A stretch of 57,432 nucleotides of DNA from a bacterium. Its GTDB lineage: Bacteria; Moduliflexota; Moduliflexia; Moduliflexales; JAUQPW01. Below, in pieces: positions 8,740-17,832 of the stretch. Under the pieces are notes generated by a model that saw only the letters and a list, made by a program, of their open reading frames with translations, was not told the DNA's origin and did no database searches. Position 1 is the first letter of the stretch. Each line of letters starts with the position of its first letter. The DNA lies in contig JAUQPW010000020.1 of the NCBI GenBank assembly GCA_030550175.1, positions 1 to 57,432 on the forward strand, read 5' to 3'. Position numbers and translations under genes: made by a program.

Positions 8740-10413
8740 CTAGAACAGCGCTTTTCCATCCATTTTCTCGGGAATTTCGATCCCCATAAGCGACAAAATG
8801 GTAGGGGCTACATCAACCAATCGAGCAGGTGCTTTAGAAACCTCTCCACGAGGAATGTTGGGTCCAACGAAAAGCAAGGGAATTCTTTGGACGGGTTCTT
8901 GAAGTCCACCGTGTTCTCCTACCATGGCATAATTCACGTGATTTTTAAGTACACCCACCACGTCGGCGGCATAGGGAGCCGCCATGGTACTGAGAAGTTC
9001 ATCGGTGTGTTCCTCGAACCATCGGCGTTGATCCATATCTAATACGGCAAAGTCTTTTCCCTCTAAACGGTATTGAAAAACGCCGTTTTCAGAAACCTTG
9101 TAATAAGCCGCTATAACCCCCGGCAAAGTTAGGACCACCCGGGCAGCTTCTTTTAGCTTAGGTTCAGATCGGTCCTTCAGCCATACGCGAATGGCAGAGT
9201 CCTGGATACTGAAGTCGATATTCTGGGTCTGGATTAAGGGTTTCAGGACAGGACTCGGGGAAAGATAAGCTCCATTTTCGGCCCGTCCGTAATGCAAATT
9301 TTCACCACTCCGCCCGGGCTTCATTACCCCGTAAAAATAATCTGCAGGCTGAGCTCCATGGTCGGTCGTGACGACCAAAAGGGTTTTCTCATACTTTCCC
9401 TGGGCTTTTAACTCCCGAACGATCCTTCCAACCTGCTCGTCGGCAACTCGAGCAATATTAGGCATATGAATCATGTTCATAAGGGGGTCCAGGGAGATCT
9501 GGGTATCGGTGAGGGTACCGAACATATGTCCCACTTTATCAATACCTCCCAAGGTAATCAAAATGGCATGCCAATCCTGCTCATTTCGCATTACCGATAA
9601 AGCCACATCGGTTGCCCAGATATCTCCACCCAGGTGATTGGGATCCAACCCCGGAACGAAACGATCCCCGTCCAAAGGATAAATATTCCCTTCGGTTCCA
9701 TAAGTATTTTTGGAATCCAGATAGAAGCGTCCACCTATGGGTTGTGAAATATAAGAAGGAACGTTAACCCCTACAGGGCCTCGCCATCCTACCAGACCTG
9801 CATAAGTGCTATCCGGATATCCCGGATAAGAATCCGATTTATACTTGCCGGATAAGGTGACAATAATATCGGTGCCGGGGCCACCGAAACTATAAGCGGC
9901 ATAGGGTTTTACACTAACTGCTACGGTTTTACCTCCCTTGTATTGATGAAGGAGACCGGGAAGGGAAGGAGCTCCGTAGCTTTTCAGAAGTTGAAAATAT
10001 TGATCTTTTTTCAACTCCATGGTAAGGTAATAAGCTCCCCTTTTACCCAGGGTCCCTGCTTCATCCCGCAAGACTCCATCTGCCCAACCGAGGTGTTTGG
10101 GAAGGAGTCCGGTGGTGATCACCGGATGACTGACCACGGTCAAACTGGTCATATGCCCCACATAGGTATTCTGAAAGAAAGTTCCTTCCCGCTGAAGAGC
10201 CTTCAGGTTAGTCATATGGAATCGATCTAAATGTTCCAGTCGTAACTGATCGAGAACTATCAAAACCAGATATTCCGGTTTTGTAATTCCGGAGTCAGAA
10301 ATAGGGGTCTGAGCTGTAAGATCAGAAAAAGAGAAGGAAATGAATAAACCTAAAAAAAGAAATACCCAGATCCGGGTTTTCCAAATAATTAAAGTAAAAC
10401 GCTGTTTTGGCAT
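8740..10413 (-). CDS. Alkaline-phosphatase-superfamily enzyme (exported phosphatase/phosphodiesterase)
   Basis: 557 residues with an N-terminal hydrophobic signal (about 12-30). Metal-site motifs of the alkaline phosphatase superfamily follow in order: LIVLDQLR (Asp55), VGHMTSLTVVSHPVITTG with the probable Thr/Ser nucleophile (85-102), GGIDKVGHMFG (Asp292, His296), VTTDHGAQ (Asp351, His352) and GEHGGLQEP near the C-terminus. The fold resembles PafA-type phosphatases and nucleotide pyrophosphatases, so either a phosphomonoesterase or phosphodiesterase is possible; specificity cannot be read. Export places it in the periplasm. It is monocistronic, with an AT-rich upstream region. Confidence 0.85.
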   Translation of the reverse strand: MPKQRFTLIIWKTRIWVFLFLGLFISFSFSDLTAQTPISDSGITKPEYLVLIVLDQLRLEHLDRFHMTNLKALQREGTFFQNTYVGHMTSLTVVSHPVITTGLLPKHLGWADGVLRDEAGTLGKRGAYYLTMELKKDQYFQLLKSYGAPSLPGLLHQYKGGKTVAVSVKPYAAYSFGGPGTDIIVTLSGKYKSDSYPGYPDSTYAGLVGWRGPVGVNVPSYISQPIGGRFYLDSKNTYGTEGNIYPLDGDRFVPGLDPNHLGGDIWATDVALSVMRNEQDWHAILITLGGIDKVGHMFGTLTDTQISLDPLMNMIHMPNIARVADEQVGRIVRELKAQGKYEKTLLVVTTDHGAQPADYFYGVMKPGRSGENLHYGRAENGAYLSPSPVLKPLIQTQNIDFSIQDSAIRVWLKDRSEPKLKEAARVVLTLPGVIAAYYKVSENGVFQYRLEGKDFAVLDMDQRRWFEEHTDELLSTMAAPYAADVVGVLKNHVNYAMVGEHGGLQEPVQRIPLLFVGPNIPRGEVSKAPARLVDVAPTILSLMGIEIPEKMDGKALF

Positions 10414-11066
10414 AGTTAAGCTCCCTTCCAGTCTTTTTAAATTGTGCTATCCGTACTATCCCACGATAATATTTTCTTCTTAAAAGATGGTTAAGAAAAG
10501 ATGATATTGTTATGACGACTTTCTTTTTAACGATTTAATCCCTTCCATGACAAATTGGATTTGGTATTTTGTTATAACCCCATGCAGTAAAATAGCCCCT
10601 CAACTTGGGAGTAAAAAAGCAACCCGGCAGTCAACCACTGACCTTAGAATAGGTCGCATCTTATTCATTGGGTTGCCTGCTGGGGAGGGGCGACCCTGCA
10701 GGGCCTTTAGGTAAAAGCAACCCTTCCCTCTCTGCATGCGGGGAGGGTTAGGGTGGGTGTTCCCATACGGGTTAGTTAAGAGTTAGACCCGAGGTCTAAA
10801 CACCTCCCTGACCCTCCAGGGGGAATTCGGTGGGTAACCTTCTACATCATGGAAACGATATTATAACTCAAAATCATGGGGTTGAGGGGGATCGGCTAAA
10901 TATTTGAAGGATAATAATCCGAGAAGAAACGATGGAACGGCGTCAGGGAATTTTCGCAGAATCCATGCCTTGTGGGAACAATTCTTTAACAGAGTTTTTC
11001 ATCTACCGGAAGCGAAATGGAAGGTTAATAACCCAGGAAGCGAACATATGAAGATGTACGAACACT
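10414..11066. other. 653-bp intergenic region with repeats, no gene
   Basis: No convincing coding sequence. The part next to 10413 is AT-rich and presumably carries the promoter of that gene. From about 10588 the region is repetitive. CCCCTCAAC (10597-10605) is mirrored by GTTGAGGGG near 10880. A CCTTTAGGTAAAAGCAACCCTTCCC-like stretch at 10699-10730 is followed by GGGGAGGGTTAGGGTGGG (10740-10757), resembling the CCTTTCAGGGGTAGG and CCCTCACCCT repeat families elsewhere. A 62-codon frame at 10904-11092 overlaps the end of the heptose kinase gene and has no support. Confidence 0.5.
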
Positions 11067-12053
11067 CTACAGGTCGTTTAACGCTTCTTTGAGTTCTCCT
11101 GGAGTAACCGTGGCCGTTCCCATTTTGCCCACAACGAGACCGGCAGCTAGGTTAGCTAAGAGTACCGAATCCAGGAGACTGCCGCCGGCGGCCAGAGCCA
11201 GAGTTAAAGTTCCGATGACAGTATCTCCAGCACCTGTTACATCGTAAACGGTTCGGGCCATGGTAGAGATATGGGAGACATGGGGGTTTCCCTTTTCAAA
11301 CAAGGACATACCTTCTTTTCCCCGGGTAATCAAAATGGCCTGGGCATCCAATTGTTCCAGGAGTTTCCTTCCGGCCAGGAGAATATCTTGTTCACTCTTG
11401 AGTTGCATATTCAGGGCCAGTCCCGCTTCATAATGGTTGGGTGTCATGAGGGTAATTCCTTTATATTCGGGGAAGTGGTTGATCTTGGGATCTACGGTAA
11501 TGATTTTTCCCTTCTGCCGACAGAGAGGAATCAGCTCCCTGAGAAGTTTGACGGTGATCATACCTTTAGCATAATCGGACAGAACTACCGCATCGACTTC
11601 AGGAAGTTGGGCCTCTATAAATTCCAAAGCTTGTCGGGTTGTTCTTTCTGATATATCTCCCCGAACTTCCCGATCAAATCGGACAATTTGTTGACTGTGG
11701 GCAATAACCCGGGTCTTTAAGGTAGTAGGTCGACCTTCTTCATGAAAAATCCCATGGATAGGGACTCCTATTCCTTTCAGCAGGTCTTTAAGTCTTTGCC
11801 CCATGAAATCATCCCCAGTTATCCCACAAAGTACAACCTCTCCACCCAAAGATCGAATGTTGTGGGCCACATTGGCCGCACCCCCCAGCCGGAAGCTCTC
11901 GGATTGAACCTCTACAATGGGAACAGGAGCTTCCGGAGAAATACGATGAACCTCTCCCCAGATATACTCATCCAGCATGATATCCCCGATGACCAACAGG
12001 CGAGTTTGTTTAAATTTTTCCATCAGCGATAAAAATCTTTCGATCCCTTTCAT
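11067..12053 (-). CDS. rfaE1: D-glycero-beta-D-manno-heptose-7-phosphate kinase (RfaE1/HldE domain I)
   Basis: A 328-residue ribokinase/PfkB-family protein matching the kinase half of HldE: N-terminal LLVIGDIMLDEYIWGEVHRI, PEAPVPIVEV, GGAANVAHNIRSLGG and the C-terminal phosphoryl-transfer motif DVTGAGDTVIGTL, whose Asp is the base. It phosphorylates heptose-7-phosphate at C1 in ADP-heptose synthesis for the LPS inner core, in the cytosol. The length fits a stand-alone kinase; the nucleotidyltransferase half (RfaE2) is not fused and not in the window. It supports a Gram-negative envelope. The ATG at 12053 has no strong ribosome site, and the following moeA is 101 bases away on the same strand. 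Confidence 0.92.
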   Translation of the reverse strand: MKGIERFLSLMEKFKQTRLLVIGDIMLDEYIWGEVHRISPEAPVPIVEVQSESFRLGGAANVAHNIRSLGGEVVLCGITGDDFMGQRLKDLLKGIGVPIHGIFHEEGRPTTLKTRVIAHSQQIVRFDREVRGDISERTTRQALEFIEAQLPEVDAVVLSDYAKGMITVKLLRELIPLCRQKGKIITVDPKINHFPEYKGITLMTPNHYEAGLALNMQLKSEQDILLAGRKLLEQLDAQAILITRGKEGMSLFEKGNPHVSHISTMARTVYDVTGAGDTVIGTLTLALAAGGSLLDSVLLANLAAGLVVGKMGTATVTPGELKEALNDL

Positions 12054-12154
12054 CAGAATTCTGCAAGTAGAAGGCGAATGGGTAGAATTAATAATGCCCC
12101 ATTATTTCACTTTACCTGTTCCTCCTCGTTGAGGGAAGGACAGGGCGGTACCTC

Positions 12155-13468
12155 TCAACAACAATGTTCTTTATGACCTGGATCGTGGGAATGAAGATCC
12201 TTATCTTCGGTTAACGTTTCTTCGATACGAAGGCTCATGCTTTCGCGATCCTCAAAGCTTCGATCCATCACGATGACCGGAACTTCTTCTCCGGCTTTTA
12301 TGGGGTTCTGGCCTTCTGAAATAACCGCCAGACCATGGGACAAGGCCATGGAGCGAAGAATTCCGGAACCTTGAGGGCCTGTGGGGGAAGCATAATAGCG
12401 ACCATTCTTTGTGGAGAGCCGTACACGCACGAAATGAGTTTTTCCTTTAACCGGTTTGATATTTTCTTCTGCTATTGCCTTAAGAAGGGGACGGAATATT
12501 CTTTTGTGACCACCCATTTTGAGAAGAGCGGGTCGTACAAACAACTCAAAGGTCACCATGGCCGAGACGGGATTTCCTGGAAGACCAAAAGCCGGTTTTT
12601 CTTTTATGATTCCAAAAGTTAAAGGACTCCCAGGCTTCATAGCCACCTTCCAGAATTGCATATCGGCTCCCAGTTTTTTTAAAACCTGCTTGACGTAATC
12701 ATAATCCCCTACGGAAACTCCCGCTGAAGAGATCAAAACATCGGCTTTGAGTCCGTGGGAGAATTTCTCTTCCAGATCCTCTGGGGTATCCTTTGCAATT
12801 CCTAACTGAATAGGAATTCCTCCACACTCCAGGACTTGAGCTGCCAGGGAATAGCCATTACTGTTGACAATCTTCCCCTTTGTCAAAGGTTCATCGATAT
12901 CTACCAGTTCATCTCCTGTAGATAAAATAGCAACTATGGGTCGTTGATACACGGCTACGAAAGATCGTTGGATAGAGGCCAATAAACCCACATCGGCAGG
13001 TCGAAGGAGGGCACCCCTTTCTAAAATAATGGTTCCTTGCTTTACATCTTCGCCTGCCATGCGAACATCCTGATCTCGCTCCACTTCAACAAACACTTTA
13101 ATATGCCGATCGTCAATGAGTTCGGTATCTTCTACTCGAACTACTGCATCCGCTCCATCTGGAATAGGTGCCCCGGTCATAATCCGAATAGCCTGTCCCG
13201 GTCCGACCGGATATCTGGCTACATATCCTGCCGGAAGGTCTTCGATCACTTCCAAAACGATGGGATGTTCTCGGGAAGCTCCTCGGGTATCTTGGGCTCT
13301 AACCGCAAATCCATCCATGGCGGTGTTATTCCAGGGAGGAATGTTAAAAGGAGCCAGGACATCTTCTGCCAAAACTCTACCCAATGCAGAAAACAGATTG
13401 ACTTTCTCGGTACCCAGCACCTTAATCTGGCTTAAAATAATGGCTCTAGCTTCCTCAACGGAGATCAT
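12155..13468 (-). CDS. moeA: Molybdopterin molybdenumtransferase MoeA
   Basis: 437 residues with the full MoeA layout: N-terminal NNTAMDGFAVRA, GQAIRIMTGAPIPDGADAVV, the MPT-binding core SNGYSLAAQV ... SSAGVSVGDYDYV and FGLPGNPVSAMVTFELFV, and a C-terminal beta-barrel domain. MoeA inserts molybdate into adenylated molybdopterin. The last residues (HSHDPGHKEHCC) are rich in His and Cys, an unusual tail that could bind metal. AAGGAG sits at the right distance before the ATG at 13468. Other molybdopterin genes are not in the window. Confidence 0.95.
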   Translation of the reverse strand: MISVEEARAIILSQIKVLGTEKVNLFSALGRVLAEDVLAPFNIPPWNNTAMDGFAVRAQDTRGASREHPIVLEVIEDLPAGYVARYPVGPGQAIRIMTGAPIPDGADAVVRVEDTELIDDRHIKVFVEVERDQDVRMAGEDVKQGTIILERGALLRPADVGLLASIQRSFVAVYQRPIVAILSTGDELVDIDEPLTKGKIVNSNGYSLAAQVLECGGIPIQLGIAKDTPEDLEEKFSHGLKADVLISSAGVSVGDYDYVKQVLKKLGADMQFWKVAMKPGSPLTFGIIKEKPAFGLPGNPVSAMVTFELFVRPALLKMGGHKRIFRPLLKAIAEENIKPVKGKTHFVRVRLSTKNGRYYASPTGPQGSGILRSMALSHGLAVISEGQNPIKAGEEVPVIVMDRSFEDRESMSLRIEETLTEDKDLHSHDPGHKEHCC

Positions 13469-13509
13469 AGGTTACTCCTTTTAGTAACTCTTCAAGCCCT
13501 CCTCCCTAA

Positions 13510-13597
13510 CCTTTCAGGGGTAGGTTTAACCCTTCCGACTTCCCGCGTCGGGAAGGGGGTAAGGGGGTTAGGCGAGAAAAAACCTACCCCAGAAAGG
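13510..13597. repeat. CCTTTCAGGGGTAGG-ended inverted repeat, copy A
   Basis: The outer arms CCTTTC-A-GGGGTAGGTTT (13510-13527) and AAACCTACCCC-A-GAAAGG (13580-13597) are exact reverse complements apart from the A opposite A. The interior pairs again as GACTTCCCG-CG-TCGGGAAG. A second element with the same ends and a longer interior is at 16946-17099, and a half copy (AAAACCTACCC) lies near 13636. Confidence 0.85.
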
Positions 13598-13762
13598 GGA
13601 AAGGATGGGGACGCCTATCAATCCCTATTCCCACAAAAAACCTACCCTTAAAAGCTCCCAAAACGTGGGAAAGGGCTGGAATGAGGGCGAACAATTACGA
13701 TAAGAATTATTCTATAGGCTCAGCTCCTGTCTTATAAATTTCTATTCATTGTCAGGCCTGTG

Positions 13763-14656
13763 TCAAGGGGATCCAGCGGGAAGAGACTCTCTCCCCAACG
13801 AAAGGAGCGTTAATCCGCTCAGGATCAACCCGATTCCTATGATACCCAACAGGGTAAGTCGTTCCCCGAGGACAATGATACCCAGAGTACCGGCTGTAAG
13901 GGGTTCGGCAAGGGATAAAGTGACGGCGCTGGCTGCGGGAACGGTTATCAAACCCTGAGCAAACAAGGCATAAGCGGCTCCGGTTGCAATAAAGCCCAAA
14001 TGTAATGCCACAGCCAGACCACGGGGCTGTGTCAGCCAGTTTAAATCGGCAGTAAGTAGCAAGGGAGAGAGTAAAACGGCTCCCAAACAAAAAGTAATTG
14101 CCATCACGGCCTCTGAGGGGTGTTCTTTAAGTAACCGTTTGCTGATTACCGTAAACATGGCATAAGCAGCTCCGGCACCCAGCGCCAAACCTACACCCAA
14201 AGGATTAAACATCACATTACCACCTGGAAGAAGTAATAAACTACAACCCATAACGGTCAGCAGGGTTGCCGTGATCCATTTCGGTTCCGGGTATTCTTTG
14301 TTGATGAGGAAACTCAGAAAACCGGCGAAAATGGGAGCGCTTCCAATAGCAACGATGGTCCCTACGGCTACCCCTGTCCTGGCAACCCCATTGAAAAAGC
14401 AAAGCTGATAGGCTGCCATGCTACCGGCTGCCAAAAATGTAGAGACTATCGACCAGCGGTTTTGATGAGCTAATTTTCCCCGTGTCGCGGCAAGAATCAG
14501 TAAGGCAAAACTCCCAAGGATCAAACGTACGGTACCGACCACTGCCGGTTGCGCTCCCTGGGGAGCAAAAGCTTGGGCAGTTCCGGTCGTGCCCCACAGG
14601 ACAGCGGCTGCAAGTATAAACCACTTGCCTTTTCTCGTCTTAGAAAGGTTACCCAT
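13763..14656 (-). CDS. EamA/DMT-family transporter
   Basis: 297 residues with about ten hydrophobic segments in two homologous EamA halves: the first begins FILAAAVLWGTTGTAQAF, the second GLALGAGAAYAMFTVISKRL. The segment EPLTAGTLGIIVLGERLTLL is the usual signature near the end of the second half. Such proteins export or import metabolites across the inner membrane; the substrate cannot be predicted. The ATG at 14656 is preferred because GAGG lies upstream; the frame extends to 14698 without support. It is divergent from the riboflavin operon, so riboflavin transport is possible but unproven. Confidence 0.88.
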   Translation of the reverse strand: MGNLSKTRKGKWFILAAAVLWGTTGTAQAFAPQGAQPAVVGTVRLILGSFALLILAATRGKLAHQNRWSIVSTFLAAGSMAAYQLCFFNGVARTGVAVGTIVAIGSAPIFAGFLSFLINKEYPEPKWITATLLTVMGCSLLLLPGGNVMFNPLGVGLALGAGAAYAMFTVISKRLLKEHPSEAVMAITFCLGAVLLSPLLLTADLNWLTQPRGLAVALHLGFIATGAAYALFAQGLITVPAASAVTLSLAEPLTAGTLGIIVLGERLTLLGIIGIGLILSGLTLLSLGRESLPAGSP

Positions 14657-14940
14657 GCACGCCTCGGAACAGTAAAACCATGATGGCAATGAATCCACAA
14701 CCCAGACCTAAACAAGAATAGAGTGTTAAACGGACCCGGGTCAATAAAAAAATAAATCCGGGATTATTCCCTTTCCAGGTTAGAAGGCAACCGGACGGTG
14801 AGGAGTTGGGCTATACGTATTAAACAAATAAAGGGTAAAAATTCCACAGGGGTGATCTGTGGGTAGCCCCTGGGGTCCTGCCCTTGGGTCTTTTAGCTTC
14901 GTAGTAACGAATTGTTACAGTGCCAATACCTGAGCATAAC

Positions 14941-14969
14941 TTGCTTCAAACCTGTGTAGAATGTATAAT
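14941..14969 (+). promoter_or_regulatory. Sigma-70-like promoter of the riboflavin operon
   Basis: TTGCTT (14941-14946) and a perfect TATAAT (14964-14969) are separated by 17 bases, 37 bases before the ribD ATG. The predicted leader is only about 30 bases, too short for an FMN riboswitch. The rest of the gap 14657-15005 holds no gene. Confidence 0.7.
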
Positions 14970-15005
14970 TAGTTTATAAAATACAAGCGGAAAAAAACAA
15001 AAGTC

Positions 15006-16112
15006 ATGGAACATCAAGATTTTCTATTTATGCAGGCAGCCCTGGAGTTGGCTGAAAAAGGTCGGGGTTGTACCAGCCCAAACCCCATGGTGGGAAGTGT
15101 CGTGGTTCGAAATGGGGAAATTGTAGGAAGAGGATATCATCAGAAAGCTGGAGAACCCCATGCTGAAATCGAAGCGCTTCTAGATGCCGGGGAAAAAAGT
15201 CAAGGTGCTACGCTTTATGTAAACCTAGAACCCTGTTGCCATTACGGAAGAACTCCCCCCTGTGTCGGTCGTATCATCCAGGCAGGAATTCGAAGAGTTG
15301 TTGTGGCTATGGAAGATCCAAATCCAAAAGTAAAGGGGAGAGGCATCCAGGAACTTCGGGCGGCAGGGATTGAAGTTCAGGCGGGGATTTTAGAAAACGA
15401 GGCCCGAAAGTTAAATGAAGCCTTTATCAAGTATATTACAACCGGACAACCCTTTGTTGTTTGTAAGATGGCCATGAGCCTGGATGGTAAAATTGCCACC
15501 GTGTCCGGGGAATCTAAATATATCACCCATCCGCAATCCCGGGAATGGGTCCATCGGTTACGGAGTGAATTAGATGCTGTAATGGTAGGGATTAATACGG
15601 TTATAAAAGATGACCCTTTGTTAACCGTTCGCCTAGAAAATCAATCAGGACGTAATCCTCATCGGGTTATTATAGATAGCACACTCCGTATACCTTTGGA
15701 AGCCCGGGTTTTGGATAAAGATCCTGTAGCAAAAACCTTGATTTTTACCCTGGAGTCGGCTCCTGTAGAGAAAAGAAAACATTTGGAAGCCCAAGGGGCT
15801 TTGGTTTTTTCGGTTAAAAAGAATGATCAGGGAAAAGTCCTCCTTCGATCTGTTTTAGAGCAGTTAGGTCAGATGGAAATTTCCTCTCTCCTGATCGAGG
15901 GTGGAGCTGAGATTAATGCTTCGGCATTTCAAGAAAACCTGGTCGATAAGGTTATCTGTTTTATTGCTCCCAAAATTATAGGAGGTCGAAATGCGCCTAC
16001 TCCGGTAGGTGGAAAAGGAATCTTAAAGCTTTCAGAAGCCATTCCTTTATATGAGGTACAAGCCAGGATGCTGGGGGAAGATGTGATGATCGAGGGATAT
16101 GTACATATTTAA
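15006..16112 (+). CDS. ribD: Bifunctional riboflavin deaminase/reductase RibD
   Basis: 368 residues. The N-terminal deaminase domain has the zinc and catalytic motifs PHAEIEAL (His52, Glu54) and EPCCHYGRTPPC (Cys77, Cys86). The C-terminal reductase domain begins about residue 150 with KMAMSLDGKIAT and contains VMVGINTVIKDDPLLTVR and LIEGGAEINASAF. It deaminates and then reduces the pyrimidine intermediate of riboflavin synthesis in the cytosol. It is the first gene of ribD-ribE-ribH-nusB and is followed by ribE after 56 bases. Confidence 0.96.
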   Translation: MEHQDFLFMQAALELAEKGRGCTSPNPMVGSVVVRNGEIVGRGYHQKAGEPHAEIEALLDAGEKSQGATLYVNLEPCCHYGRTPPCVGRIIQAGIRRVVVAMEDPNPKVKGRGIQELRAAGIEVQAGILENEARKLNEAFIKYITTGQPFVVCKMAMSLDGKIATVSGESKYITHPQSREWVHRLRSELDAVMVGINTVIKDDPLLTVRLENQSGRNPHRVIIDSTLRIPLEARVLDKDPVAKTLIFTLESAPVEKRKHLEAQGALVFSVKKNDQGKVLLRSVLEQLGQMEISSLLIEGGAEINASAFQENLVDKVICFIAPKIIGGRNAPTPVGGKGILKLSEAIPLYEVQARMLGEDVMIEGYVHI

Positions 16113-16168
16113 TAACCTAACCCCGGATAGACCGGTCTTTACCTATATTTTTTTCCTCAAAGATAACT

Positions 16169-16828
16169 ATGTTTACCGGTATTATTGAAGAGATGGGTAC
16201 CGTTCGAGAAATTATTTCTCGAGGAAATAGTTGTATATTGAAGGTTGAGGCTAAAACGGTCCTCGAAGATATGAAATTGGGGGACAGTATCTCGGTCAAT
16301 GGGGTTTGTCTGACCATCACAGAGATTACTTCGTCTACTTTCTCTGCGGATATTTCTCTGGAAACATTGCGGGTTTCTAATTTAAAGAGCTTGAGAAGTG
16401 GCGATCTGGTTAATCTGGAGAGATCTCTTAAGTTAACAGATCGGCTGGGAGGGCATTTGGTTTTAGGGCATGTAGATGGAACAGGTCAGATTTTAAGTAA
16501 ACAAGTTAAGGAAAATACTATTTTTCTCACCATTTCAGCTCCTGAAGAATTACTATGTTATATAGTACCCAAGGGCTCCATAGCGGTAGATGGAATTAGT
16601 TTAACTGTTATCCAAACCTCTTCGAATAGTTTTTCGGTTGCTATTGTGCCCTTTACTGCGGCCAAAACAACTCTGGGTTTTAAAAAAGTAGGGGATACGG
16701 TTAATCTGGAAACAGATATCTTAGGCCGTTACGTGGAGAAACTTCTTCAAGGTCGGCTGGAATCTAAGCAACGTTCGATAGATCTGGCTTTCCTGGCCGA
16801 ACATGGATTTTTAGATGGTGGGCCGTAA
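16169..16828 (+). CDS. ribE: Riboflavin synthase alpha chain
   Basis: 219 residues with the diagnostic N-terminus MFTGIIEEMGTV and two lumazine-binding halves, each containing a G-D-S-I/S-V-(N/D)-G-(V/I)-(C/S)-LT block: GDSISVNGVCLTI in the first and KGSIAVDGISLTV in the second. It dismutates two 6,7-dimethyl-8-ribityllumazine molecules to riboflavin. No clear ribosome site precedes the ATG, which suggests coupling to ribD. The usual next gene, ribBA, is missing. Confidence 0.96.
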   Translation: MFTGIIEEMGTVREIISRGNSCILKVEAKTVLEDMKLGDSISVNGVCLTITEITSSTFSADISLETLRVSNLKSLRSGDLVNLERSLKLTDRLGGHLVLGHVDGTGQILSKQVKENTIFLTISAPEELLCYIVPKGSIAVDGISLTVIQTSSNSFSVAIVPFTAAKTTLGFKKVGDTVNLETDILGRYVEKLLQGRLESKQRSIDLAFLAEHGFLDGGP

Positions 16829-16945
16829 GCGGTAGGTGGTAGACCATCGAGTAGGGAGTGGTAAATAAGTTAGAGTGATCTTCAGGATCCCTTGAGAATA
16901 CGTTATACCCCCTTGATCCGGAACAGAGTTGGGGGAAAGCAAAGG

Positions 16946-17099
16946 CTTTCAGGGGTAGCTTTTTCTAACCTAATCCCCTGACTCCCTTCCCGATATGGGA
17001 AGGAGGAACTCGGGCATTGCCTGTACCACAACTCTCTTCTTCCTTCACAAGGAAGGGGAGTCGGAGGGGTTTAGGTCCAAAAAGCCTACCTCAGAAAGG
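16946..17099. repeat. CCTTTCAGGGGTAGG-ended inverted repeat, copy B
   Basis: CTTTCAGGGGTAGCTTTTT (16946-16964) pairs with AAAAAGCCTACCTCAGAAAG (17079-17098), with few mismatches. The inner arms CCTAATCCCCTGACTCCCTTCC and GGAAGGGGAGTCGGAGGGG also pair imperfectly, with a small hairpin CTTCCTT-CAC-AAGGAAG inside. The ends match copy A at 13510-13597. Confidence 0.8.
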
Positions 17100-17144
17100 A
17101 AGATAGGGAAGGATATAATTTCTATTACCTTGTAAAGGATAACC

Positions 17145-17264
17145 GTTCTGTCCTCACCCCAACCCTTCTCCCGAAGTTTCGGGAGAGGGAGCAAATTGGC
17201 CCGGAAATCCGCTGACTCCTCTCTCCCACGACGTGGGAGAAGGGCCTGAGGGTGAGGGCAGAAC
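17145..17264. repeat. CCCTCACCCT-type inverted repeat with two nested hairpins
   Basis: GTTCTGTCCTCACCC (from 17145) pairs with GGTGAGGGCAGAAC (17251-17264). Inside lie two smaller hairpins, CTTCTCCCGAAG-TTTCGGGAGAGG around 17165-17188 and CTCTCCCACG-ACGTGGGAGA around 17220-17240. It ends 60 bases before ribH and looks like a dispersed intergenic repeat, not a terminator, because no T-tract follows. Confidence 0.8.
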
Positions 17265-17324
17265 GACTATTCAAATTTAACTTTACAAGGATACTACCCA
17301 CTGTTTACTGCTCCATGAGGAATT

Positions 17325-17810
17325 ATGCCTAAAATACTGGAAGGTAGGTTATCAGCCGAGGGTTTTCGGTTTGGAATTGTTGTGAGTCGGTTCAATGACT
17401 TTATTACGCAGCGTTTATTGGAGGGGGCTTTAGATGCCCTTTATCGAAATGGAGCTGATGAGCGGGATATTACCATTGCTAAAACACCGGGGGCTTTTGA
17501 GATACCGCTTATTGCTAAAAAAATGGCTCAGAGTGGTCGTTTTGATGCTGTTATTTGTTTAGGTGCCGTCATTCGAGGTGCGACGCCCCATTTTGAATAT
17601 ATTGCCTCAGAAGTCACAAAAGGCATTGCTATTGCATCTTTAGAGTCAGGTCTTCCTATTATTTACGGAGTTTTGACAACCGATAACATCGAACAGGCCA
17701 TAGAGAGGGCTGGAACCAAGGTGGGAAATAAGGGATGGGATGCGGCCCTTTCGGCTATTGAAATGGTCAATTTACTTAAAGAAATGGAGTTTAGCTCGAG
17801 AACTCCCTAG
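17325..17810 (+). CDS. ribH: 6,7-dimethyl-8-ribityllumazine synthase
   Basis: 161 residues with the conserved lumazine synthase blocks: [50 protein letters not shown] with the catalytic His, and [20 protein letters not shown]. The enzyme condenses the RibD product with dihydroxybutanone phosphate and assembles into icosahedral or pentameric shells. GAGGA precedes the ATG. The 3' end is followed by nusB after 22 bases, as in many bacteria. Confidence 0.97.
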   Translation: MPKILEGRLSAEGFRFGIVVSRFNDFITQRLLEGALDALYRNGADERDITIAKTPGAFEIPLIAKKMAQSGRFDAVICLGAVIRGATPHFEYIASEVTKGIAIASLESGLPIIYGVLTTDNIEQAIERAGTKVGNKGWDAALSAIEMVNLLKEMEFSSRTP

Positions 17811-17832
17811 GATTTCTAAAACAAGAAAAGTT

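Larger units (their letters stand above)
16829..17324. other. 496-bp gap in the rib operon, where ribBA would be expected
   Basis: No coding sequence is visible on either strand. Instead the gap holds two long inverted repeats (16946-17099 and 17145-17264). In many genomes ribBA lies between ribE and ribH. I see no ribBA remnant, so it is either elsewhere or was replaced here; no sequence trace distinguishes these. Confidence 0.65.

Noticed and set aside
10904..11092. 62-codon ORF between the AlkP-like gene and the heptose kinase
   Set aside because: It overlaps the end of the kinase gene, has no ribosome site and no recognisable protein features.
14657..15005. FMN riboswitch before ribD
   Set aside because: The leader after the TATAAT at 14964 is only about 30 bases. 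A stretch ACCGGACGGTGAGG near 14790 resembles part of the RFN element, but it lies upstream of the promoter and the other conserved blocks are missing.
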